Shown piece by piece: positions 34,341 to 42,874 of a DNA stretch of 64,000 nt. The DNA is taken from NCBI RefSeq assembly GCF_900096905.1, contig NZ_FMYI01000002.1, positions 408,071 through 472,070 on the forward strand, read 5' to 3'. Made by a program: the position numbers and the translations under genes. The notes under the pieces were generated by a model that worked only from the letters and a program-made list of their open reading frames with translations, did not search any database and was not told the origin of the DNA. Each line of letters starts with the position of its first letter. Position 1 is the first letter of the stretch. The DNA is from Pelagirhabdus alkalitolerans (GTDB lineage: Bacteria; Bacillota; Bacilli; Bacillales; Amphibacillaceae).

Positions 34341-34691
34341 TTAATCACATTTGTTTAAAAAACTGTCCGTTAAGTCATTGGGAACCACACGGTACTCATC
34401 TTCATAAAGCGACCTGATCTCTTCAATCATTTTACGTCCAATCCCCATGTCTCGATGTGACGGGTTAACCGTAATGTGTTGAACAATGACCGTCTTTTCA
34501 TCCGGGTTGATTTCTACACCGATAGCCGCTAAAACATCTTCTTCAACTTTCCATAAATAAAGTTGCCAATTAGGATCTTCTTCATATTGCTGCATAGTTT
34601 GCTGAAGCTTTTTGACATCTTTTTCTTCTGGCATGAATGACAGTAAGCCCATTGCGATTTTTTCCATCGATTTTTTAAAACGAATTAACAT
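34341..34691 (-). CDS. ribT: RibT-like GNAT acetyltransferase
   Basis: Small GNAT-fold protein of 116 residues, nearly collinear with B. subtilis RibT: MLIRFKKSMEKIAMGLLSFM at the N-terminus and VNPSHRDMGIGRKM, the acetyl-CoA loop, in the middle. RibT is the last gene of the B. subtilis riboflavin operon with unproven substrate. Here ribDEBAH are absent and ribT stands alone between scpA and ppiB, with its own terminator. AAGGGG precedes the ATG. Confidence 0.85.
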   Translation of the reverse strand: MLIRFKKSMEKIAMGLLSFMPEEKDVKKLQQTMQQYEEDPNWQLYLWKVEEDVLAAIGVEINPDEKTVIVQHITVNPSHRDMGIGRKMIEEIRSLYEDEYRVVPNDLTDSFLNKCD

Positions 34692-34768
34692 AATAACCCC
34701 TTACTAGACTTATTTATAGTCTTTTAATCATTTACTATGCACTGATGCACGCTTGATGATTGTGTTAA

Positions 34769-35209
34769 TTAGTTTGTTGTCTCGACCTTAACCTCTTGCA
34801 TAACATCACCTTGTTTTATGCTAAGTACAACATCTAAACCTTCAGTTACTTGACCAAAGACAGTATGCACACCATCTAAATGAGGTTGAGCTTCGTGTAC
34901 TAAGAAAAATTGACTCCCGCCTGTATCTTTACCTGCATGTGCCATTGATAAAGACCCTGCAACATGCTTATGAGGATTTCCTTCTGTTTCACACTTAATT
35001 GTGTAACCTGGTCCACCTGCGCCTGTTCCAGTAGGATCTCCACCTTGAGCTACAAACCCAGGAATAACACGGTGGAACGTCACGCCGTTATAAAACCCTT
35101 CATTTGCTAATTTTTCAAAGTTTGCAACTGTATTTGGTGCTGCATCTTCAAACATTTCAATAACAATTTTATCGCCGTTTTCAAAATTAATTGTTGCTTC
35201 TTTACCCAT
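34769..35209 (-). CDS. ppiB: Cyclophilin-type peptidyl-prolyl isomerase
   Basis: Cytoplasmic prolyl isomerase that assists protein folding. The 146 residues contain the cyclophilin signature FHRVIPGFVAQGGDP with the catalytic Arg, the SMAHAGKDTGGSQFFLV segment and HLDGVHTVFG. GGAGG precedes the ATG. Located between ribT and lysA, as in B. subtilis. Confidence 0.95.
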   Translation of the reverse strand: MGKEATINFENGDKIVIEMFEDAAPNTVANFEKLANEGFYNGVTFHRVIPGFVAQGGDPTGTGAGGPGYTIKCETEGNPHKHVAGSLSMAHAGKDTGGSQFFLVHEAQPHLDGVHTVFGQVTEGLDVVLSIKQGDVMQEVKVETTN

Positions 35210-35223
35210 CGTTATGCCTCCAT

Positions 35224-36522
35224 CTATTCATATGATAGATCGTTACGTACTAAATCTTCATATGTTTCTCGTTTAATGACTAATTGATCTTTACCATTTT
35301 CTACAAAGACAACCGCGGCTTTTGGAAAGCGATTATAATGACTTGACATCGAATAACCATAAGCGCCAGTACTAAACACTGCTAGTATATCACCAGCTGT
35401 AATATCTGGCAATAACACATCCCAAATCAACATATCACCAGATTCACAACACTTACCAGCAATCGATGTTTCATAATCACGTTCAACATTCATCTTATTG
35501 GCAACAACCGCATCATATTTCGCATTGTACAAGGCTGGTCTTATGTTGTCTGTCATACCACCATCAACCGAAATATAATTTCGCACATTTGGTATCTCTT
35601 TTTTTGAACCGACCTCATAAAGCGTAATGGCAGCATTACCAACAATGGCACGCCCTGGTTCGATCCAAATCTCAGGGAATGATACGTCTTTTTGATTGGC
35701 TTGTTGTTTAATTTCATCGACTAAAGCATGAACATATTCTTCTAATTCAAGTGGTTCATCTTCATCTGTATAGCGAATACCAAAACCACCACCTAAATTT
35801 AGTACATCCGCTTCAAATTGATACTCATGATGCCATTTGCCTAATGTGTCAAATAAACGGCGTACAGCCATAATAAAACCATCTGTTTCAAAAATTTGAG
35901 AACCAATATGGCAGTGCAGACCCTTCAAGCGGATATAGTCATGATCTTTAAGTGCTAAGAAAGCTTGTTCAGCTTGTTGATTGGAGATATCAAAACCGAA
36001 CTTTGAATCTTCATTACCTGTTAAAATATAATCGTGTGTATGTGCTTCAATTCCTGGTGTTACTCTTAATAAAACATCTATTGATTGATCATATGCTTTT
36101 GTTAATTGATCAATGAGTTCAATTTCATGAAAGTTATCAACTACAATACAACCAACACCATGTTGCATCGCCATTTCAAGTTCTTTTTTGCTTTTATTAT
36201 TTCCATGCATGTGTATTTTATCAACCGGAAAATTAGCTTTTAATGCTGTATAGAGTTCGCCTTCAGAGACGATATCTAAACTCAAGCCTTCTTGCTTTGC
36301 CACTTGTAACATCGCAATTGAAGAAAAAGCTTTACTAGCATAAGCAACCTGAGCTTTAACACCTAATTTTTTAAACCCTTCGACAAATGCACGTGCATTT
36401 TTTCTGATACGTTCAACGTCATAAACAAATAATGGCGTGCCATATTTGTTTACTAAATCAATGGTATCTACTCCACCGATTGTTAAATGACCTTGATCAT
36501 TAACTTCGACTGATTCTCGCAC
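35224..36522 (-). CDS. lysA: Diaminopimelate decarboxylase LysA
   Basis: PLP enzyme for the last step of lysine synthesis. The 432 residues have the N-terminal alanine-racemase-like barrel with the PLP lysine in AYASKAFSS, HCHIGSQIFE, LNLGGGFGI, EPGRAIVGNA, and the C-terminal KCCESGDML segment contacting substrate. The GTG start follows AGGGGG by 7 bases. It follows spoVAF, the same neighbour as in B. subtilis, after a 146-base gap in which I see no gene. Confidence 0.95.
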   Translation of the reverse strand: MRESVEVNDQGHLTIGGVDTIDLVNKYGTPLFVYDVERIRKNARAFVEGFKKLGVKAQVAYASKAFSSIAMLQVAKQEGLSLDIVSEGELYTALKANFPVDKIHMHGNNKSKKELEMAMQHGVGCIVVDNFHEIELIDQLTKAYDQSIDVLLRVTPGIEAHTHDYILTGNEDSKFGFDISNQQAEQAFLALKDHDYIRLKGLHCHIGSQIFETDGFIMAVRRLFDTLGKWHHEYQFEADVLNLGGGFGIRYTDEDEPLELEEYVHALVDEIKQQANQKDVSFPEIWIEPGRAIVGNAAITLYEVGSKKEIPNVRNYISVDGGMTDNIRPALYNAKYDAVVANKMNVERDYETSIAGKCCESGDMLIWDVLLPDITAGDILAVFSTGAYGYSMSSHYNRFPKAAVVFVENGKDQLVIKRETYEDLVRNDLSYE

Positions 36523-36668
36523 ATTTTTACCCCCTGTTACATCAACCTGAATTCAATCCTAATTCATATATAGTAATTCAGTACATATATGATCGTAGAA
36601 AATGAATGACTGTCATAGAATAGCATTAATTTACCACAACTACTATGCCTAATCAACTATTATATGAT

Positions 36669-38129
36669 TTATCGATTGCGTTGTTTAGGAGACGTAATAC
36701 TAGGACGTGTTTGTTCAGAGGGCATCTTATAGCGTATTAAGATTTGTAAAAGCGCCTTGAAATTAAATGGAATCAACGGCCAAAAATATGGCACCCTTAA
36801 AGCGTGCGTATTGATCAGTCCAATAAAATAAATGGTCGCTGAGATCACTAAACCTGGCAGTCCAAATAGGGCAGTTGATAACATGAAAAACAAACGCGAC
36901 ATTTTATTCGCTACACTAAGTTCATAACTTGGGGTAGCATAAGTTCCAATGGCACATAATGAAACATAAAGAATGACTTCTGGTGTGAATAGCCCGACTT
37001 CTATTGCAATTTCACCGATTAATACAGCAGCAATTAACCCCATCGCTGTAGAGAGTGGATTTGGCGTGTGAATAGCAGCCATCCGTAAAAACTCCACACC
37101 TAAATCAGCAAGTACTATTTGGACCAGCAAAGGGACATTCCCTTCATCCTCAGGCCCAATAAAGTGAAGCATATCAGGTAAAAATTGATCATTTGTTGCA
37201 AGCAAATACCAAAATGGCAATAAAAATAGAGAAACAAAAATACCAATAAATCTCACTAAACGAACAAAACTACCAATAGCTGGTGCTTGTCTATATTCCT
37301 CAGCATGTTGAAGGTGATGAAAATAAGAAATGGGAATGATCACCATACTAGGTGATGTATCAATCATCAGGATGATATGACCTTCAAATAAATGATCACT
37401 CGCTACATCAGGTCGTTCCGTATAACGGACAAGTGGAAATGGGTTAAATCCTTGGTGGACGATAAATTCTTCAATTGTCTTATCTGTCATAGATAATCCT
37501 TCAATATCAATGGCTTCCAACTTGTCTTTCACTAATTGTAAAAGTTTTGGATCTGCTAAATCTTTAATGTACGTAATACAAAGATCTGTTTTTGAACGAT
37601 TCCCAACTTGTATCATTTCATTCCTTAGTCTATGGTCTCTTATGCGTCGTCTTGTCAGGGCTGTATTTTCAATAATATTTTCTGTATATCCATCTCTTGA
37701 ACCTCTAACAACACGCTCTGTATCAGGTTCTTCTGGTCCTCTACCTGGATAACTACGCACATCAATAATCATCACTTTGTCATAACCTTCAATAAAAATG
37801 GCCATGAGACCAGATAACATATCAGTGACGATTTTATCTAAATCTGTTGACTCTTCAAATTGTTGATGCGCAATTCGATTTCGAATCAAGTCTTCAATAG
37901 GTATATCGGATCGTTCAAGTTCATCCGTTTGAATTAATAATTCTAAAACTTCAACAATGACTTGTGTTTCACATAATCCGTTGACGTAATACATATGCAC
38001 ACGTGTATCGTGGATAATTAATTCTCTATATTCAGCATCGAACGACTTTCCAACACCGACTTCTTCTTCCATAAAGCGCTTAACGCTGTCTAAATTTCTA
38101 AAAACAGGTTGTTTATTGTATGACGTCAC
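36669..38129 (-). CDS. spoVAF: Spore membrane protein SpoVAF (GerA-A family)
   Basis: Spore inner-membrane protein related to the GerA A-subunit, associated with the SpoVA channel and germination. The 486 residues comprise a large cytoplasmic domain (1-280), with DVRSYPGRGPEEPDTERVVR and GSRDGY, and about five transmembrane helices (from residue 300). A GTG at 38129 with AAAGGA 9 bases upstream is preferred to an ATG 21 bases earlier, which has no ribosome site and lies close to the predicted transcription start. spoVAA-AE are missing between sigF and this gene. Confidence 0.9.
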   Translation of the reverse strand: MTSYNKQPVFRNLDSVKRFMEEEVGVGKSFDAEYRELIIHDTRVHMYYVNGLCETQVIVEVLELLIQTDELERSDIPIEDLIRNRIAHQQFEESTDLDKIVTDMLSGLMAIFIEGYDKVMIIDVRSYPGRGPEEPDTERVVRGSRDGYTENIIENTALTRRRIRDHRLRNEMIQVGNRSKTDLCITYIKDLADPKLLQLVKDKLEAIDIEGLSMTDKTIEEFIVHQGFNPFPLVRYTERPDVASDHLFEGHIILMIDTSPSMVIIPISYFHHLQHAEEYRQAPAIGSFVRLVRFIGIFVSLFLLPFWYLLATNDQFLPDMLHFIGPEDEGNVPLLVQIVLADLGVEFLRMAAIHTPNPLSTAMGLIAAVLIGEIAIEVGLFTPEVILYVSLCAIGTYATPSYELSVANKMSRLFFMLSTALFGLPGLVISATIYFIGLINTHALRVPYFWPLIPFNFKALLQILIRYKMPSEQTRPSITSPKQRNR

Positions 38130-38160
38130 TTCAGCACATCCTTTATTCATAGCTGTTAAT

Positions 38161-38190
38161 CAGTATGAGGTAAAAAATGCAATAATATAC
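38161..38190 (-). promoter_or_regulatory. Candidate sigma-G promoter of spoVAF
   Basis: Minus strand GTATA-N18-CATACTG, against sigma-G gnATR-N17/18-CATNNTA. Only the last base of the -10 differs. It lies between the sigF terminator and spoVAF. Confidence 0.5.
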
Positions 38191-38220
38191 GTATGTAAAT
38201 GATTGACTTCTGTTTTAACA

Positions 38221-38262
38221 AACAAAACGAACAGGCGCTCACCATTGCCCATTCGTTTTGTT
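38221..38262 (-). terminator. Intrinsic terminator of dacF-spoIIA-sigF
   Basis: Perfect 11-bp stem AACAAAACGAA/TTCGTTTTGTT with a 20-base loop containing a further GGGC/GCCT pairing; 5 bases after the sigF stop. It isolates spoVAF from the sigF transcript. Confidence 0.8.
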
Positions 38263-38267
38263 CCATC

Positions 38268-39023
38268 TTATGCTTCATTCGATAATTGTCCCTTTAAGTC
38301 AAGCAGTATTTTCTTTTCCAACCTTGATACTTGAACTTGGGATATACCTAATCGTTTAGCGACTTCGGACTGCGTCTGATCTTGAAAATATCGTAGATAG
38401 ACGATGAGCTGTTCTCGAGGTTTTAAATGTTCCATGACTTCCTTTACAAGTAAATGATTAAACCAATCATCATCATTATCCTTTAATTGATCTAGTAAAC
38501 AGATTGGGTCTCCATCATTTTCATAAACAGTCTCGTGAATGGATTGCGGCTGTCGAACAGATTCTTCAGCATAGATAATTTGTTCAACAGTTAAATCCAA
38601 AGAACACGCAATTTCTGAAAGTGTTGGCGATCGACCTAAAGATTTGGAGAGTGCCTCCTTTTCTTTTCTGACTTTATGGTTTAATTCTTTAAGCGAGCGA
38701 CTGACTTTTATCGCACCATCATCACGGATGTAGCGCTGAATCTCACCAATAATCATCGGAACAGCATAAGTTGAAAACTTCACATCATATGATAAATCAA
38801 ATTTATCGATTGATTTCAACAATCCAATACAACCAATTTGAAACAGATCTTCTTGATCATAGCCCCTATTTATAAATCGTTGAACAACAGACCAAACGAG
38901 GCGCACATTACGTTCAGTTAATAGATCTTTAGCTTCCTTACTGCCAGCTTGACTCTCTTTAATTAATTGCTTCACTTCGGTATCTGATAAAGGTGGCTTT
39001 TTTTTAACTTGATTTATTTGCAT
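38268..39023 (-). CDS. sigF: Forespore sigma factor SigF
   Basis: First compartment-specific sigma factor of sporulation, held by SpoIIAB until released in the forespore. The 251 residues contain region 2 (DLFQIGCIGLLKSIDKFDLSYDVKFSTYAVPMIIGE, seen in two parts) and region 4 (QSEVAKRLGISQVQVSRLEK). Upstream in-frame TTG and GTG codons exist, but AGGTGG sits before the ATG at 39023, which gives the normal length. Overlaps none of spoIIAB. Confidence 0.96.
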   Translation of the reverse strand: MQINQVKKKPPLSDTEVKQLIKESQAGSKEAKDLLTERNVRLVWSVVQRFINRGYDQEDLFQIGCIGLLKSIDKFDLSYDVKFSTYAVPMIIGEIQRYIRDDGAIKVSRSLKELNHKVRKEKEALSKSLGRSPTLSEIACSLDLTVEQIIYAEESVRQPQSIHETVYENDGDPICLLDQLKDNDDDWFNHLLVKEVMEHLKPREQLIVYLRYFQDQTQSEVAKRLGISQVQVSRLEKKILLDLKGQLSNEA

Positions 39024-39034
39024 CAAGGACCACC

Positions 39035-39472
39035 TCACTGACAATATGAGCGTGACGTGTGTAGTGTCTTCTCTAAAGTGACTTTTGTTCCTTCCCCGTA
39101 TGCCGATTCAACTTGCAAACGATCCATTAAATTCTCCATAATCGTAAAACCCATTCCTGACCGCTCCATTTCCGGCTTAGATGTATACAGGACTTCTTTA
39201 GCTAGATCAAGATCTTTAATCCCTACACCAAAATCTTCGATCACAATTCGTAATCTATCTCCATTCAGTTCACAAGATAAGTAAATATCAAATTGATCCG
39301 ATTGTTCATATCCATGAATAATGGCATTCGTAACAGCTTCTGAAACAACTGTCTTTATTTCATTCACCTCATCTAAGGTAGGATCAAGTGGCGCAATAAA
39401 AGCAGATACAACAAATCGAGCAAACGATTCATTTTCACTTATACTTTTAAAGGACAGATGCATATGGTTCAT
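39035..39472 (-). CDS. spoIIAB: Anti-sigma F factor and kinase SpoIIAB
   Basis: GHKL-family serine kinase that binds SigF and phosphorylates SpoIIAA. The 145 residues include the N box EAVTNAIIHGYE, the DFGVGI G1 box and RSGMGFTIMEN, all intact. The ATG overlaps the spoIIAA stop as TAATG. Second gene of the tricistronic spoIIA operon. Confidence 0.96.
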   Translation of the reverse strand: MNHMHLSFKSISENESFARFVVSAFIAPLDPTLDEVNEIKTVVSEAVTNAIIHGYEQSDQFDIYLSCELNGDRLRIVIEDFGVGIKDLDLAKEVLYTSKPEMERSGMGFTIMENLMDRLQVESAYGEGTKVTLEKTLHTSRSYCQ

Positions 39473-39822
39473 TACGATGCCACCCCCAAGTAAACTAATG
39501 CTAAATTTTCATCTTTTTCGATTTGCATAATTTTATATAGCCCTGACAAATCAAATAAACGTCTAACAAGTGGTGATAATTGACAAACAACCATTTCATG
39601 ATTCGGTTGTTTAAATTCTCTATATCTCCCTAAAATAACGCCTAAGCCCGAGCTATCCATAAATGTTAGCCCTTCTAAATTTAAAAGAATGTGATCTGGA
39701 TTTTGGTCTCTTTGTTCTTGTTGCCATTTTGCTTTTAACTCTTTGGCGCTATGATGATCGAGTTCTCCTGATAAACGAATGATCAACACATTACCTTGCA
39801 TTGTAAATTGATAAGTCAACAT
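39472..39822 (-). CDS. spoIIAA: Anti-sigma F factor antagonist SpoIIAA
   Basis: STAS-domain anti-anti-sigma factor. The 116 residues carry the phosphorylated serine in FMDSSGLGVILGRYRE. AGGGAG precedes the ATG. It heads the spoIIAA-spoIIAB-sigF operon downstream of dacF, with a sigma-H-like promoter about 50 bases upstream. Confidence 0.96.
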   Translation of the reverse strand: MLTYQFTMQGNVLIIRLSGELDHHSAKELKAKWQQEQRDQNPDHILLNLEGLTFMDSSGLGVILGRYREFKQPNHEMVVCQLSPLVRRLFDLSGLYKIMQIEKDENLALVYLGVAS

Positions 39823-39868
39823 TGAATCGTCTCCCTCTTTTCTTCATACATTTTATTGATGTTTTCAT

Positions 39869-39898
39869 GTATTCGCCTCTTCATTACCTATAACCTGC
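39869..39898 (-). promoter_or_regulatory. Candidate sigma-H promoter of the spoIIA operon
   Basis: Minus strand GCAGGTTAT-N12-GGCGAATAC, compared with sigma-H RnAGGAwWW-N11/12-RnnGAATww; one mismatch in each element. In B. subtilis this operon is read from a sigma-H promoter at the same place and needs Spo0A. Confidence 0.6.
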
Positions 39899-39941
39899 TA
39901 CTCAGCAAAACTAGTACGTTTTCGACTGTATCTGTCACGTT

Positions 39942-41099
39942 TCATAAAGAATTAAAACGCCTTACAACATCAAACAATGACTCTGTCCAGTTAGCTTTTT
40001 TTATGGGTATAGTTGAACGTAAATTAACAGATGCATACACCTCTTTATCAATTAATACTTCTACAGTTCCTACCACTTGCTCTTGATTAATAGGAGCCTT
40101 TAAATGATCATCTATATAAATATTATATTGAACGTTCTCTAACGCTTCATTTTTAGGTAAAATAATCGCTAAGTCACGCTCACCTACTAGTTCATAATGC
40201 GACTTCTCACTTTGAAATACATCTGCTGTTGTGAGCACCTCATCTTTTTTGACTAATACGTGACGATCAAACTTTGCGTAACCGTAATCAAATAATTCTT
40301 GAATGGTTTTATTTCTTTCTTTTACACTGTCAGCCCCCATGACAACAGCTATTAAACGCATATCCTCTCGAATGGCACTAGCTGTTAAACAGTATTTCGC
40401 ATCAGCTGTATAACCAGTTTTCAATCCATCAATGGTAGAATCATGCTTAACGAGTTTATTCGTATTGACTAACCAAAAAGCATCATCCGTATCTTCCCTT
40501 AAGTAGTCTTCATAGATTGACGTATAGTCTGTAATCCACTCATAATTTAACAACTCATTTGCAATCTTAGCTATGTCTTGCGCGGAGGCATAATGATCGT
40601 CTGCTGGTAAACCTGTCGTATTTTGAAACTGTGTATCTGTTAGCTCTAGGTCTTTAGCCTTCTCATTCATAGCTTCTACAGCATTGGTTTCATTACCAAA
40701 AATGTGCTCAGCTAAAGCTACGGTAGCATCATTTGCAGACGCGATCGCAATTGCTTTTAGTAAGTCTTGAACCGTCATTTGCTCATTCTCTTCTAAAAAG
40801 ATTTGAGTCCCGCCCATTGAAGCAGCATGATCAGTGACTGTAACTTGATCTGTTAAACTCAATTGGTTAGTCTCTATCGCCTCTGCGATCAATAGAAGTG
40901 TCATCATTTTTGTCATACTGGCAGGTGAATATGATGCCTCTTCATTATCTGCATATAAAATGCGACCAGATTCGTATTCCATTAAGACAACACTCCGCGT
41001 ATCATGGGAAAGTGATGGACGATCGATAGAGGCCGATAGATTTTGTGGCCAAGACACCAAAAAAATTAAACAACAAATTAACATCGTTAAATAACGCAT
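39942..41099 (-). CDS. dacF: D-alanyl-D-alanine carboxypeptidase DacF
   Basis: Forespore-expressed carboxypeptidase that modifies germ-cell wall and cortex peptides. The 385 residues show a signal peptide (1-23), SMTK (SxxK), SAN, and LKTGYTADA (KTG), then the C-terminal PBP5 domain (about 280-385) with an amphipathic end. AAGGGGG precedes the ATG. Directly upstream of spoIIAA as in B. subtilis. Confidence 0.93.
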   Translation of the reverse strand: MRYLTMLICCLIFLVSWPQNLSASIDRPSLSHDTRSVVLMEYESGRILYADNEEASYSPASMTKMMTLLLIAEAIETNQLSLTDQVTVTDHAASMGGTQIFLEENEQMTVQDLLKAIAIASANDATVALAEHIFGNETNAVEAMNEKAKDLELTDTQFQNTTGLPADDHYASAQDIAKIANELLNYEWITDYTSIYEDYLREDTDDAFWLVNTNKLVKHDSTIDGLKTGYTADAKYCLTASAIREDMRLIAVVMGADSVKERNKTIQELFDYGYAKFDRHVLVKKDEVLTTADVFQSEKSHYELVGERDLAIILPKNEALENVQYNIYIDDHLKAPINQEQVVGTVEVLIDKEVYASVNLRSTIPIKKANWTESLFDVVRRFNSL

Positions 41100-41164
41100 A
41101 TAAATCCCCCTTAAAATGGTATATACGCATTCTAGCCTGAAGGGCTTATCTTTATACTACTATT

Positions 41165-41197
41165 AAAAAAAGCTTGAAGATTTTATCTTCAAGCTTT
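41165..41197 (-). terminator. Intrinsic terminator of xerD
   Basis: Perfect 12-bp stem AAAGCTTGAAGA/TCTTCAAGCTTT with a 5-base loop and a T-run on the minus strand; overlaps the xerD stop. Confidence 0.9.
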
Positions 41198-42083
41198 AAG
41201 CACGCGGATGATAGTCTTTATATATTGTTTTTAATCGCTTATTTGTAATGTGTGTATAGATTTGTGTAGTCGATATATCGACATGTCCGAGCATTTCCTG
41301 TACAGATCTTAAATCCGCTCCATTCTCAAGTAGATGTGTAGCGAACGAATGTCTTAACATATGTGGTGTTAAATTTTTTTTGATACCTTTTTCATGTGCT
41401 ATTTTCTTTAAAATCTTCCAAAAACCTTGCCTTGTTAGCGGTCTACCATGTTGATTGACAAATAATGCATCCGTATTTGTCTTCTTCACTAGTTGGTTTC
41501 TGGCTTCTTCAATATAAACTGTCAATGCTTCTTGAGCTATATCTCCTAAAGGGATCATTCGTTCTTTGTTCCCTTTTCCTAAACAGCGTACAAATCCCAT
41601 TAAAAGATGTAAATCGTGTATATTCAGCTGTACTAATTCAGAAACCCTAAGTCCTGTTCCGTACATGAGCTCAATCATTGCTTTATTTCTAGATGCAAGT
41701 GGGTCAGATGGTTGAATCGACAAAAGTCGATCAACTTCTTCTGAATTTAGCACTTTAGGTAATTGATAAGACTTTTTAGGTGTTTCGATATGCAGGCTAG
41801 GGTCATAATCAAGGATACGATCTTTTAATAGAAATTGATGAAATAGACGAATCGAAGATAATGTTCTAGAAACCGTTGCCGTTTTAGCACCTTGATCATT
41901 TAAATCATACATAAATTTTAAAATTTTGTCTCGATCAATTTGATTAACAGCTGTTACGGATAATTGTTTCTGTAAAAAGTGTATATATTTATTGATGTCA
42001 CGCTTATAAGCCATGACTGAATTATCAGCCAGACCTCTTTCAATCTTTAAATAATGTATAAAATCCTTTACTTCTAGCTCCAT
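41196..42083 (-). CDS. xerD: Tyrosine recombinase XerD
   Basis: Resolves chromosome dimers at dif together with XerC/CodV. The 295 residues have an N-terminal SAM-like core-binding domain (1-95) and the catalytic domain: TGLRVSEL (Arg), GKGNKERMIPL (Lys), HMLRHSFATHLLENGADLR (His-x-x-Arg), and STTQIYTH (Tyr). All catalytic residues are present. It follows the yqzK-like gene and fur as in B. subtilis. It is a housekeeping gene, not the integrase of the element at the right edge. Confidence 0.96.
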   Translation of the reverse strand: MELEVKDFIHYLKIERGLADNSVMAYKRDINKYIHFLQKQLSVTAVNQIDRDKILKFMYDLNDQGAKTATVSRTLSSIRLFHQFLLKDRILDYDPSLHIETPKKSYQLPKVLNSEEVDRLLSIQPSDPLASRNKAMIELMYGTGLRVSELVQLNIHDLHLLMGFVRCLGKGNKERMIPLGDIAQEALTVYIEEARNQLVKKTNTDALFVNQHGRPLTRQGFWKILKKIAHEKGIKKNLTPHMLRHSFATHLLENGADLRSVQEMLGHVDISTTQIYTHITNKRLKTIYKDYHPRA

Positions 42084-42104
42084 CCCACATTCTCCTACTC
42101 GCTA

Positions 42105-42263
42105 TCATTTCGTGACCCATTCTACTATTGTAAATGGGCGTATCTCTTCTAGTGGCTGATCATATTCATCTATATACAATAGTGTACCATAAGAAAAGAT
42201 GATGAAGCTTATTAAAAAGACTAACAAAAACTTTATATAATCCAAGATCGACCCTTTCATCAT
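42105..42263 (-). CDS. yqzK: YqzK-family (DUF4227) small membrane protein
   Basis: A 52-residue frame with an N-terminal transmembrane helix (about 8-30) and a short acidic-to-neutral tail ending EEIRPFTIVEWVTK. A GAGGATGAG site precedes ATG ATG at 42263/42260. It lies between fur and xerD exactly where B. subtilis has yqzK, a conserved short membrane protein of unknown role, and its IRPFTIVEWV segment fits my memory of that family. Shorter than yqzK (about 79). Confidence 0.72.
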   Translation of the reverse strand: MMKGSILDYIKFLLVFLISFIIFSYGTLLYIDEYDQPLEEIRPFTIVEWVTK

Positions 42264-42277
42264 CACTCATCCTCAAT

Positions 42278-42323
42278 AAAAAATGGTTATAAATATAAAG
42301 CGAGATGCTTTTATTTATAACCA
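42278..42323 (-). terminator. Intrinsic terminator of fur
   Basis: Perfect 12-bp stem TGGTTATAAATA/TATTTATAACCA, extended inward by AAAGC/GCTTT, followed by TTTTTT on the minus strand; 6 bases after the fur stop. Confidence 0.9.
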
Positions 42324-42329
42324 CTTATA

Positions 42330-42773
42330 TTAGTTTTTATTCTGACAATCTCGACAAACACCATGGAATGTTAACCGATGATCTTTGACTAAAAAACCCC
42401 ATTCATTCTCTACCCTATGTTCCACATCTTCTAGAAGGTCTTCTATAATTTCTTCCACTGTTCCACATTGCATACAAACGAGATGGTGATGAAAATGTGT
42501 TGCCCCTTCTTTTCTTAAGTCATAACGCGAAACGCCATCTCCAAAATTTATTTTATCAACAATGCTTAATTCAGTCAGTAATTCTAATGTTCGATAGACA
42601 GTTGCCAATCCGATTTCTGGCGCTTTTTCTTTGACGAGTAAATACACGTCTTCTGCACTTAAGTGATCTTCTTCTCTTTCAAGTAAGACACGAACGGTAG
42701 CTTCACGTTGTGGTGTTAACTTGTAACTTTGAGCATGTAAGTGTTTTTTGATACGTTCGATACGATGTTCCAT
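42330..42773 (-). CDS. fur: Ferric uptake regulator Fur
   Basis: Iron-responsive repressor. The 147 residues match B. subtilis Fur closely: winged helix with SYKLTPQREATVRVLLE and GLATVYRTLELL, metal ligands in HFHHHLVCMQCG and CRDCQ, so the structural zinc CxxC pairs are complete. GGGAGG precedes the ATG at 42773, excluding the longer frame. Monocistronic with its own terminator. Confidence 0.96.
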   Translation of the reverse strand: MEHRIERIKKHLHAQSYKLTPQREATVRVLLEREEDHLSAEDVYLLVKEKAPEIGLATVYRTLELLTELSIVDKINFGDGVSRYDLRKEGATHFHHHLVCMQCGTVEEIIEDLLEDVEHRVENEWGFLVKDHRLTFHGVCRDCQNKN

Positions 42774-42874
42774 AACGGAAACCTCCCTCACATTCTCAAT
42801 TATAATCAGAGAGTGAAAACGTGTCAATTAAAATTATTATAATCTGAAAAAGAAACTAAATCGTAATCTTATAA

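Noticed and set aside
41196..42083. xerD considered as the integrase of the right-end element
   Set aside because: It sits in its conserved chromosomal place between dacF and the yqzK-like gene, 20 kb from the element, and is the expected dimer-resolution recombinase.
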